Assembly (NCBI GenBank): GCA_023091665.1
Contig: JALJCQ010000023.1
Coordinates: 992,001 to 1,056,000 of the forward strand
Length of the DNA: 64,000 nucleotides
Origin: Pythium myriotylum
Taxonomy: Eukaryota > Oomycota > Peronosporomycetes > Pythiales > Pythiaceae
Direction: 5' to 3'
Every line of letters starts with the position of its first letter. Positions within the stretch are counted from its first letter, which is position 1. Positions 53,080 through 62,830 of the stretch are shown in pieces. A model generated the notes under the pieces. It saw only the letters and a program-made list of their open reading frames with translations. It did no database searches and was not told the origin of the DNA. The translations under genes and the position numbers were made by a program.

Positions 53080-53557
53080 TTAGAAATACTCAAGGAATCC
53101 AGTGACAAACGCAGTAAAAAGGGCTCAAAGAACGCACATGAAACGCGAATGTGGATTTTAACTGACCCGGGGCGGAAGGCAAGTGAAGTGGACCGATTAG
53201 ATGGTGGAGAAGCGACGGAATCGCTCTGCAAAAGCTGTAGAGAAGAGGTAAAAACAATTTTATGTGTTTTTACCTCTTCTCGAACCTCTTCTCGAATGGT
53301 GTGGCCCTTCTTCACAGTTTTTAAAAAATTGTGAAGACGGGCCTTACCTTTCGCATCGACCGTGCATCGCCGACGACGGAGCGAATGCAAAATCTTGGTG
53401 GACCGCCAAATGTGTGCCGTTTCATGTCCACGATGCAACACCGCACGCTTGTCCGCTTGTTCTGATGGATCACATGCCGAAGTTAAAGGTCCTCTTTGTG
53501 TGGCACGATTGGGCTAATGGTCACGGCAACATCAATCAGTCTTGCTTACTCAGATTT

Positions 53558-53592
<35 letters not shown>

Positions 53593-53785
53593 CAACTGGT
53601 GGCGAGCCGCAAAGCCGTGTGGTACTGTATCAATCACCAGAAAATTGGGCGAAGCGGCTTGTGCTCTTCGAAGGTTCTCGACTGCGTACCTATCCCAGAA
53701 AACCTTTCTCTAGCGTCAATCACTGTAGATCTCTGCAGCGTATGAAAGCGCTGGATTTCATTCCTCGATTTACTCCCGCCTACGA
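53080..53785. other. Intergenic with a 17-bp-stem hairpin and a T34 run
   Basis: Perfect inverted repeat GAGAAGAGGTAAAAACA at 53240-53256 and its complement at 53265-53281 (8-nt loop), 160 bp after the ZIP stop. A run of 34 T at 53559-53592 may be a retrotransposed poly(A) or an assembly-sensitive homopolymer. Confidence 0.8.
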
Positions 53786-54844
53786 ATGTCTGCTGCCAGC
53801 TCTACCGCCAAAAGCTCTCTGCGGCCTGCCTTTTCCGACCCTTTGCGTACGAGAACACCGTTTGCAGTAAAGGAGAAGCGTACTGACTTCGGGAAATCTT
53901 GGCGCGAACTCGTGCTCGACGTCTCGGCCTTTCGCTTCAAGTTTTCCGATGGCAACATCTCGTCGATAAAAAATATTGTCAAAGAGGACCTGCCCAAGCT
54001 CAATGCCCTAGGACACCCAGCTATTTCTCCGCGCACCTCGATGTTCCAGCTTCTAGACGGGGAGTATATCGTGGCCACGGAGATCCGCGAGGGGCGAGAC
54101 TATGTCCACGCGCTTCGCTTCCACACAAACTTGCGCGTGACATTGTGGTTTGGCCAGCCGAAAGGAGAGTCCGTACGGGTGGTCCGCGCTCCAGACGGTT
54201 GCAAGATCCGGTCGTTGTTCGGTGCCTGGGGCGTTGGACTTCGCGAGCTTGGTGCAGTGTTTGAACCTTTAAGCCAGTGTGAGTCAGAAGCAATCGTCGA
54301 AGAGATCGAACTCTTGCGAGCCCCACCGGTATTGACTGGTGCCTTCCAGGTCCCCTTTCGGATTGCTAAAGTAGACATTGGTGCCATCGTCACGAAAATC
54401 GACTCCGATGTGAAGTGGATTCAGGTGCTATCGCGTCAGCAGTTCGCCGACTTGATGGGTCCGCTCGGGGGGCTTTATCCCGGTGAGAACGAACATTGGT
54501 TGGATCTTTTTGATGGAGAGAGTCTGATCAAGGTCGAGGTTGCCCACAATGGAGCAGTCATTAAAGGGATCCGCTTCACGACTACGAAACGATCGACCAC
54601 GTGGATGGGACAGAGCCCCTCGCCACTGCTAAGCCACATCGTCGCCAACTATGACGGCATTAGCGGATTCTTCGGCACCATAGACGGCGCGGGAATCGTC
54701 TCATTCGGTCTTCTCGTCAAGATCGAGACTCTTTCTACTGCTAACACAAGCGAAAGTACAGAGATCGCCAGTGCGGAGACTGCTAACGATATGGTGGCGC
54801 TCACGACGGAGCTGGGGAGTGTGGTCGGCGATGAGTTTAACTGA
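53786..54844 (+). CDS. Protein with two jacalin-like lectin repeats
   Basis: 352 aa, no signal peptide seen. Two similar halves are visible: one ending RSLFGAWGVGLRELGAVF (residues ~75-160) and one with WLDLFDGESLIKVEV, IKGIRFTTTKRSTTWMGQS and ISGFFGTIDGAGIVSFGLLV (~230-315). The pattern 'G..V.GI.F.T....T..G', then 'I.GF.G....GI...G', fits the jacalin-related mannose-binding fold. Carbohydrate binding is inferred. The Ser/Thr-rich C-terminus has no domain. The first ATG of the frame was used. Confidence 0.65.
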   Translation: MSAASSTAKSSLRPAFSDPLRTRTPFAVKEKRTDFGKSWRELVLDVSAFRFKFSDGNISSIKNIVKEDLPKLNALGHPAISPRTSMFQLLDGEYIVATEIREGRDYVHALRFHTNLRVTLWFGQPKGESVRVVRAPDGCKIRSLFGAWGVGLRELGAVFEPLSQCESEAIVEEIELLRAPPVLTGAFQVPFRIAKVDIGAIVTKIDSDVKWIQVLSRQQFADLMGPLGGLYPGENEHWLDLFDGESLIKVEVAHNGAVIKGIRFTTTKRSTTWMGQSPSPLLSHIVANYDGISGFFGTIDGAGIVSFGLLVKIETLSTANTSESTEIASAETANDMVALTTELGSVVGDEFN

Positions 54845-55220
54845 CCCCAAAGCGCGCATGAGCTCATCTTTTGTTTGGGAAATAAAATCTTGAACCCGGT
54901 GTTATGACGTTGGTTTACGACTAGTGTATTTGGAAACTGCCTCAATTCAGTGTCTGACTTCTGATTTGAAAGTACTTTCTTCTGGCGGTCGACTCAATTG
55001 ACGGGACATGAGGCAAACGTGCCACATGTCTCCACTGAAGCGAAAGAAGTCAAATCAGCCAAGCCATCTTTTTTGGGTCCTGTCTCGACCAGATCCCACT
55101 TCGCATGACCATGTCCCTGTGGCATTGGGTGCAACTTGGAGAGCTCATTATCTCTTTCTCTCCCCAGTGCTCAAGATACGCCGCTTTCTTCGCACAGAGC
55201 TCCAGCCACGTCACGCTACT
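54845..55220. other. No gene recognised
   Basis: 376 bp between the jacalin-like and PAN/Apple genes; no feature seen. Confidence 0.5.
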
Positions 55221-55859
55221 ATGTCAACACGCTGCTTACTGGCTATCCTCGCCGTCGCAGCAGTCGCGCAGCTTGTCATGGCAACTGGTAACCTCACGGC
55301 CAATGACGTGGGAGAGGGTGAGACCTACTCGACGTTCCCCGTGATCGTCGAGCGCATCCCATCTAGTGGCTCGAATCTTCGGCGACTCGCGCACCACAAC
55401 GACACTTGCTGGATCGCCAACAACATTGACATGGACGACCTCAACCTACTCAGCGTAAAAAAGTTGCCAAAGGAGTTTTGCTGCTTCTTCTGCGAGGAGG
55501 ACGATGCCTGCCACGCTTGGACGTGGACCGAGTTCGAAGGCGGCACGTGCTTTCTCAAGGAGCGCCCGAGTAAGGCAACGATCAAGCGCGGCGCGCAATC
55601 TGGTATGGTGCTCACGTCGTCCAATTCGTCGTACTTCTGGCGTATGAGCTCGTGCGACATGCCTGGCAGCGACGCAGGTACGATGCCTGCGGCCGACTAC
55701 ACTGAGTGCTCAAGGATGTGTCTGAACAACGCGCGATGCGCGGCGTTCTCGTGGAGCAACTACAATGGTGGCACGTGCTGGATGAAAAGCGACATCCGCG
55801 AGTGCGTGAAGGTGAGCGGCGTCACGTCGGGCATTGTCTTCAAGATGTTCGGACGGTAA
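55221..55859 (+). CDS. Secreted two-domain PAN/Apple protein
   Basis: 212 aa. Signal peptide MSTRCLLAILAVAAVAQLVMA, then two PAN/Apple-type domains: about 65-140 (DTCWIANNIDMDDLNLLSVK, FCCFFCEEDDACHAWTW, GGTCFLKE) and 150-210 (SSCDMPGSDAG, ECSRMCLNNARCAAFSW, GGTCWMKSD). PAN domains bind carbohydrate or protein; in oomycetes they occur in secreted cell-wall-associated proteins such as CBEL. No cellulose-binding domain is present here. The ATG at 55221 was chosen for its signal peptide over the frame from 55008. Confidence 0.9.
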   Translation: MSTRCLLAILAVAAVAQLVMATGNLTANDVGEGETYSTFPVIVERIPSSGSNLRRLAHHNDTCWIANNIDMDDLNLLSVKKLPKEFCCFFCEEDDACHAWTWTEFEGGTCFLKERPSKATIKRGAQSGMVLTSSNSSYFWRMSSCDMPGSDAGTMPAADYTECSRMCLNNARCAAFSWSNYNGGTCWMKSDIRECVKVSGVTSGIVFKMFGR

Positions 55860-58639
55860 GGCTTTGAAGTAGATTCGCTGTAAACAGAGAAGTCTCCGAT
55901 CTATTTAGTACTACAGTACATGTCGGGAGGCACATGCTCTCAGTACGAAACATTTGTATTTGCTATCTCATCTCATGTAAAACCACATGAGAAAACCTCG
56001 CCTGCATCTCCGCTGTTTACAGTACCTAGCCGAGAAGCAAGCTGCTCAGTAGGGCTATGGGCCCTAGCTTTGGTCCTCAGGATCGGCGGGGCGGGAGCTG
56101 GGAGCCAAAGCGCAATGCAACCTTTCTCTTTCACGTACTGTCACTTTCAATCGAATTTGTGAGACCACCCACAATCAAAGGCTCTCCTCACTTAGCTCCC
56201 CACAGGTTAACAGTAAATAACGTGCTCTTACAAAAGTGGAACTTCTACTGAATTTGCAGGAACAGACCACTTATATCGAGCCAGTTGCAGGAACGTTTTG
56301 GGATGTTTTGCCGAATTTTGGGTTCGAAAAGTGGCATCAGGCGAAGTAAAAGTCCACAATTACTACGTTGTGTTCGAAAGCGTGTGACGCTCGCTGCGCT
56401 CGCGGATAAAAGAACGGCGCCACTACTACCCATACTACCGTTCCATACTCAATCCATGCATAAGTCCCATATCGTGTCTATACCGTAACTAATCAATGTC
56501 ATTCAAACAATGCCGCGCATTTGCACGGGAAGCTCTGGATATTGGAAATGACCTCGAGTATCGAATTCCGCAGTGTGATGATGTGACACGAAAGTTATGT
56601 ATTGAACTTGATCACGCACGAAACGTGCATGGAGTTGGTTGAAATATTTCTGAGCGCATGTGATGTAAGTCGGAACAGAAATTCCAACGTTGCTTTAGAG
56701 CACTGCTCCTTTGATGTGCTGTTCATTACCGTAGTAAGTACGGTAATGAACTGCAGTGTATTGACCGTTATGGGACCAACGTAGAAGCGTTCCACATCTC
56801 CCGATTCGCCTTCAAGAACATGAGCATTTCAAAATTGGCTGGGAGCATCGCCGAGCAGTGTTCCTACAACACAAACTTACACTCAGAAATAAGGCGTTCA
56901 CAATCGTTGCTAGTCGGACGAATGCACCGCAAGAGTGGCGAATACACAATGGCACGTGGGTTTGTGAGGGGTTTCTTCGCAAGAACCCACGTGCAATTGA
57001 GCAAACAGACGAAGCGTACGGTCAAGATTGAATCGAGTGAGGTACGATTGATTGAGCATACCGAGAAGGAGGACCATGCGGTTAGAGTGCGAAGGAACTG
57101 TTGTGTGCTCACAAACGTGTGGTGGCAGTCAATTATTATTGGCCAAATATTAGATTGTACTGAAGCCTCGACAAAAATAATCCGTAATTCAATACAATTC
57201 AATGACGAGTTACTGCAACTGAGTAAATTTCTTGGAGGCCTGTACCGTACTGCTCGGCGTCGTCGCACACAGCGCACTGCCACTCCACTTGCGTGCGCCT
57301 GTAGGCGAAGCGAGGGCGAAATGAAGGAAAGAGCTTCTCCCGGGACGGGCCTTTGGAGCATCGACGGTCGGGGCCAAAGTTGAGCTGCAGTGGATCTCTC
57401 CCACCGTCATCCGCTTTCGATAACGAGGCACAAGCTACCTGGATCCATGAGACCGAAGCTTCAGAATCCTCTGCGATCTCCTGGTGATCTGCCATCCAGA
57501 CCTACTCTCCTCGCACCTCCCGACGGATGAACTCGTTGAATACGGACGCAGCACGGACTGATAGCGACTTGATCGCCATCACGAGGCGCTCCGCCTCCAG
57601 AGAGCTGTGCGCTCAGAACCCTTCATGGACATCCACATCGTCAAAACCCTACGTCACCACAGAAGCCCTGGCGCGCGTGTCGAGTGGGCGGTCGCGACTA
57701 CAGTTTTTTTCTCATCCGTCTCTCTCGCCGGTCTTGCCTTTGTGGGGCCCAGCCACGAGGACCGCCAAGCGAGGGCTACGAGAGCTCCTACGTGCAACTC
57801 GTCACGAGAGGGCAGAGCCCGAGCTTGCAGCTCTTAGTGACGTAGCTCATGCGGCATCGGCGGACTACGGTCGCGCCCTGTATGAACTTGACTGGTCAGA
57901 TACATACGCCCTCGAGCACTCTAGTAGTCGTCAACGGCTCAACTTCGTTCGAGTCAAAATGCAGAAGCTGTCCGACGGGGACTTGAAGACCCAACGCAGA
58001 GGCTGCCCCCAATACCCGCATTTGGGATGAGAAGGCGGATCCACACATCGCATTGTGTGGCAGTGACCCTTCGCCCAGCATCTCTGGAATCACGGTTAGG
58101 AATCTGGCACACACAAAGCCGGACCTCGACTCGACAATTCTAAGACGCCATCTTCAGTTTGCGGTTTCCGCACTTGCCTCTGAAATGCGCTTCCCCTGAG
58201 CTATTCAACAACGAAGCCCCGCGGCGGACCTATTCCCCGTCATGTAGGTGGCCTGGCAGCAACACGTCCTGGAGACTCTCGTGCTTCTCCAAACCTGGCG
58301 GTTACCATATGGTGTGACGACTTGGCGTTCGGTCCCACTATTCGGGCCTGATCTGTCTCACGCCGGCAACCAGGTCAAGGAGGCTGTGACCAGCCCATGT
58401 GTATTGGGCTGACCAATCATGTCCCGAGCGTGTGCCTGGGCCGAGTCGTTGTCGCGGAGGAGGGTGTCGACGGGATCGTGCCGCCGGAGGGAGCGTGTCG
58501 TGGCGTGGACGGCGTGATGGCGGCACGCGACCTAGTGCAGGGTCGGTGCCAACGCCACGCAGCCCATGGAGTGATTGGGCTGTGGCACGTGCCGCCACAG
58601 GCCCAACTGTGTGTGTTCCGGTTGGACGGAGGAAGCCCA

Positions 58640-58676
<37 letters not shown>

Positions 58677-58881
58677 CTCGCGTCCTTTGCATGAAGCCTG
58701 CATGGCAAGAGAGTGAGCTAAGAGCCGTAGGTAGCTCGATCTTAGGTGTTTCCAAACTCTCTCATTAACTAGAGAATGGGACTGGCAGTGCTTTTTTATA
58801 TGTAATTGGACGAAACTGAAAGATTAATTACCAATGAAAGAGCGCTCGTGAACTCGACTCACGAGGTGTCGTGAAGTCGAC
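55860..58881. other. Long transposon-like stretch, no intact gene
   Basis: Broken frames only; the longest (187 aa at 56820-57383, 167 aa at 57527-58030) are not recognised. Structure noted: a hairpin at 56721-56751, a 37-G run at 58640-58676, and two 23-bp direct repeats at 58847-58892 that overlap the end of the next minus-strand gene. Confidence 0.5.
58640..58676 (+). repeat. G37 homopolymer
   Basis: 37 consecutive G on the plus strand; length is probably uncertain in any assembly. Confidence 0.9.
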
Positions 58882-59937
58882 TCACGAGGTGTCAGAGGAG
58901 GGTCGCACAAGTGTGAACTCCGTTTCGTTCGCGTGGACGGTGTACCACGTCATGAGTCGTGATGCTTCTCGAACTGAAGGGTCGAAGAGAACTGCTGCTT
59001 GAGCACCGACGGTGAGTGTGCGATTGCCGCTATAGTCGTTGACTTCTGCGTGCCTGATGAGAACAGGTTTGCGCAGCGCGTCGGGGAGATCACCAGTTGC
59101 GTGAGAACCCCAGAGGACACATACAACTTGATGAGCGGAAGCGTCTACAACCATTATCTCACGCTTCGATATTTCCGTGCCGCGTTTTGTGTTGAGACGT
59201 TTTTCTGGGCCAATCTTAGTGACAATGCCGAGAACAGACACAACTGCTCGAGCTGGGAGATCAATGATAGCGCGGACCTCCGTACATTGCTGGAGGGGTG
59301 CGACTGGGACATCTTGTGCTGGGAGGGCGATGATTTTCGAACGATCATCAAAGATAACGTCGTAGTCGTCTCGTGAGAATGTCTTGTTGGCGAACTTGAT
59401 CTGACCTCCAGAAAACGAGCAGCAAGAACCTGGGCGAAGAAGGTAACCAAACTTGTCAATGGCACTGTTGAAGAGAGTTACCTTCATCACACGTCCCGTG
59501 ACGTCGGCAATCAAGACATGGAGGACCCGTCCACTACGACTTTCGGTAGTCCAGCTTCGAATGTCGCCTATCGCAACGACACGCGCGTGGAGTCGCCAGC
59601 CCTCGTCAAGAAAGGGATCAAGATCTTGGACGGACACGCCGGGCGTGTCAAGTGTCACGGAGTTGCAGGCTTTTGTTGCAGCCAGCGCGTCTGCTTCATC
59701 TTCGACATCTGGAGAGTCATCCGGCAACAGAGTGTCATCACACGTTGGAGTGGTGTTGGTCAAGGCCGTGTCGGTAAGGTGATCTCTTTGGCGTTTCTGT
59801 CCGATGACTTGATCAATCTCGTTGTCTGTCGTAGGCTTTGCTTTTTCTGTCGTTCTTTGCTCCAGAGGCGAGTCGTGAGGCGGGATCTCGGAGTCGCCAT
59901 CTCGTAAGCCTTCGTTTTGGAGTAATGTGGCTGACAT
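58882..59937 (-). CDS. RPA70-like protein with DBD-A and DBD-B only
   Basis: 351 aa, single exon. An acidic low-complexity N-terminus of about 110 residues is followed by an OB fold matching RPA70 DBD-A (DEGWRLHARVVAIGDIRSWT, VLHVLIADVTGRVMKVTLFN, GSCCSFSGGQIKFANKTFS) and a second like DBD-B (RAVVSVLGIVTKIGPEKRLN, EIMVVDASAHQVVCVLWG). The N-terminal DBD-F and C-terminal zinc-containing DBD-C of full RPA70 (usually over 600 aa) are missing. It should bind single-stranded DNA, but without DBD-C it cannot join RPA32/RPA14. It lies next to a MULE transposase; its 3' end overlaps a duplicated 23-bp repeat. Confidence 0.8.
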   Translation of the reverse strand: MSATLLQNEGLRDGDSEIPPHDSPLEQRTTEKAKPTTDNEIDQVIGQKRQRDHLTDTALTNTTPTCDDTLLPDDSPDVEDEADALAATKACNSVTLDTPGVSVQDLDPFLDEGWRLHARVVAIGDIRSWTTESRSGRVLHVLIADVTGRVMKVTLFNSAIDKFGYLLRPGSCCSFSGGQIKFANKTFSRDDYDVIFDDRSKIIALPAQDVPVAPLQQCTEVRAIIDLPARAVVSVLGIVTKIGPEKRLNTKRGTEISKREIMVVDASAHQVVCVLWGSHATGDLPDALRKPVLIRHAEVNDYSGNRTLTVGAQAAVLFDPSVREASRLMTWYTVHANETEFTLVRPSSDTS

Positions 59938-60285
59938 ATCGACGGCAAATTGGAAAGTGATGAGGCGATGGCGCTGGTGTGGCTGTGAATCGGATTGGGT
60001 TTATTTACGGGGAAAAGGTTAATTCAGAGCACGAAAAGGCAGAATGCCGAGCACGACCAAAAACCGGACGAATACCGAGCACGAAACGGAAAAAAGTAAG
60101 AAACCTAAGCACGGGCTTTCGTCGAAACCAGCAGGCTGGAATGGAAAAGATGACAACGCTCTAATAGCAGCTTTGCCATCGCGACTTTGACGCAGGTCTG
60201 TCTGCCACGTCTATTAACACTTGGTTCGTGCGATGCAGGTGGACAACAATCGCAAATCTATCACGCATCATTGTGTGTTTAGTGA
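59938..60285. other. Intergenic with repeated GAGCACGA motif
   Basis: The motif GAGCACGA recurs near 60027, 60049 and 60080, two of the three times as CCGAGCACGA; a further CCGAGCACGA lies near 63657 on the other side of the MULE gene. No gene recognised. Confidence 0.4.
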
Positions 60286-62830
60286 CTATCTAGTACCTAG
60301 AGGAAGTGTCATGACGACGCCGGACTCTTCTGAGAACTGCAATAGCTCAATTAGCTCCTGGCACTTGAACTCCCTGACTCGGCCGTTCTCAAACTTGACG
60401 TTCCAATGGAAGATGCCTTTTTTATTGGTGTGATGCCTGATTTTGCCAGCAATATTGTCCATGTCGCCGTCACGGTTTTGGAATTCGCACACAACGTTCC
60501 AGTTGTACACATACGCCGGTCTCGACAACAAAAGCTTTTCCAGTCGCTTTTCGTCGAAGAAGCTGGTATTACCGAGTCCACGGTCAAGGCCGCCTCGTAC
60601 TTTCCGTGGTCGACCGGGCGGTTTCCTTGCGGGTGCTTCCGCGATCATGGCCGCGAGATTGAACTCTTTGAGAATCGTCAACGAGGCAACAACATGGCTA
60701 CATACCCAGCCAGACATGTAGAAACCTTTGCAATCACAAGAATATTTTTTCCGCACAGCAGCAATCTGCACACATCGCATATCATCAGGATACTCAGCAA
60801 CAGAGTGATATATGGCCTACCTCGTCAACTGACCACATCGGACTATTGGAACAGTGTTCGATGACCACAGATGGATCGATTAACTGAAGATGATGAAGAG
60901 ACTGGTATTGAATGGGGATGTTCTCCACGATTTGGTTCTTGTCGATGACACCACGAAGTGACCTGAGATATTTCTTAACACGATGCTTGTCGACCTTCAT
61001 ACCGTTGATGGCATTGCCGTAGAGATTCTGGCGTGCGTTAAAAACGAAGCCGATCACAATGTCGGAATCATTAGGTGATAGAAGACGGCGATGGTTGGAT
61101 GGGCGAGCCAGCACGTTGGCTGCCAACATGACATCCGCAGGTATTGGTCCCGCACAAAAATGACCAACTCTGTCGAGACACTTGACTTGGTCCACAACGA
61201 GAGGAAGGGTCTCGTTGAGGACAACAGTCGTCGATGCCTTAAAGACATGAATTGATGTAGTCTTGATTGCTCGGTGATGGCTCTCGATGGGGTTTTGGTT
61301 AGGGACAACCCCGGCACACCCACTTGCCGTGATAAACCAGTTTCGCCAGCGCTTGTGCAGATACGTGTCCTGAAACCAGCGAGCATACTCCTTGTTTGTC
61401 CATGAGTTTACTACAATTTCCGAAAGAGTTACAAACTGAGCCTCGGATCGGGCTGTGTGGAGAATATCCAATGACGGCTTCACGACGTTGATGAAGAAAT
61501 CGTGACAGCCGGTCTCACGGCTTCGTTCCTCCGCTTTCCGGGTCAAATGAGGCCAACATCCGAGGAGTCGAATGTCTGGCCAGACTGATTCAAATGCAAG
61601 TGCAATGGGGGCAGCATGGTCAAGACTACCGTACGTCACATGCAGCTCGAGTTTAAAATACTGAAGAACTGAATCCTTCACCGCCTGAAACAACTCCGTA
61701 TATGCTTGGCTGCTCTCCGAGCGAACGAACAAGTACGCCCATGGCACATATTTTCTTGCATTGACTGAGTTAGAGCGGTGAAGGGCACAGGTACCGACTG
61801 ATGAAAGTGTCCATCCACCAACATGAATGTTATACGTTCCATCGGCAACAGGAAGAACCTCATTTGACTGACCCAAAATTGCGCACACCGTATTCCAAAT
61901 CAGTTGTCGGGACGCAACAACAACACCAATAGAATAATCATCTTCTCCAGCAGAATTGACACCGACCTTGTGGGTGAAGATTTTGAGCACAAACATCGCG
62001 TTCTTGAACTGGACTGGTAACCTCGAGAAAGCACGGTGGTTGAGACGGTCTTTCAATAGGCTTGGGCCGAAGAAGTCTTCCACACATGGACGCATTCGAT
62101 CTGCTCCCCATTCAAACACATGTGCAATCGACTTCACTTCAAATGGAACTTCGCCGTCCGCATCACGCTTGGTCATGAGGTAGTGCTTGCGGCTCTTGAG
62201 CTGCTCTGGAGTTGGTATTATTGCTTCCAAGTTCTTCAAGCCCCTGTGCTTCTTACGTAGTTTCTTCAGACAGCCGACAGGGCCGCAGCCACCGATGAGA
62301 TAGCCATCAGCATCCGCCTTAAAGCGCTTCCGGATACCATGACCGTTACTCTTGTTAGCGCCTGTCTCGGCGGTGCTGCTCTCGAGGATGGGCTCGTTCG
62401 CCGGCTTGGTCGTGTGAGTACGACGAGCCGAGACCTCAACACGAAGACCGTCATCGTCACGAATATCGACCACGTGGATCTCGAGCGCGCACGAGTAGTG
62501 GTCGGTGCATTTGAGAACAGTCTTCTTCCGATTGCGAGAAGACGATGTATACTTGACTCCCGTGTTGAACGGCGTCGCCGTGGCCACGTACGCCATTGCG
62601 TCGCGGCGTGTATCGAACGTCGCCAACTTGACAAGATCTTGGGAGTCTTCTCGGTCAGAGCCAGACGAGTCCGACCCACACTCGTAGTCTTCGTCACTGT
62701 CCATCACGTAGCCGTCAGACGAATCGCCATCCGCCATGTTGTCGGTGCCAACTGAATAAAGATGAGTGAAGCAATTTGACTGTTCTACCACAGTGCCGGT
62801 TGTTCTATTGTCTCCTCCACCCAATGACAT
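60286..62830 (-). CDS. MULE (Mutator-like) transposase
   Basis: Two exons, 62830-60821 and 60765-60286 (intron 55 nt), 829 aa. The N-terminus has an acidic region and a FAR1-like DNA-binding domain (TVLKCTDHYSCALEIHVVD). The MULE DDE region follows, with LPVADGTYNIHVGGWTL, a second acidic block near FESVWPDIRLLGCWPHLTRK and a third after NPIESHHRAIKTTS. The second exon encodes a SWIM zinc finger (YSCDCKGFYMSGWVCSHV, C-X-C...C-X-H) joined in frame to MWSVDE. No internal stop was seen, so the enzyme may be active or domesticated. An ATG at 62737 (MADGDSS) is an alternative start. Terminal inverted repeats were not found. Confidence 0.88.

Noticed and set aside
55370..55400. RxLR-type effector motif in the PAN/Apple protein
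   Set aside because: The sequence reads NLRRLAHH, which is not R-x-L-R, and there is no dEER motif; the protein is explained by two PAN domains.
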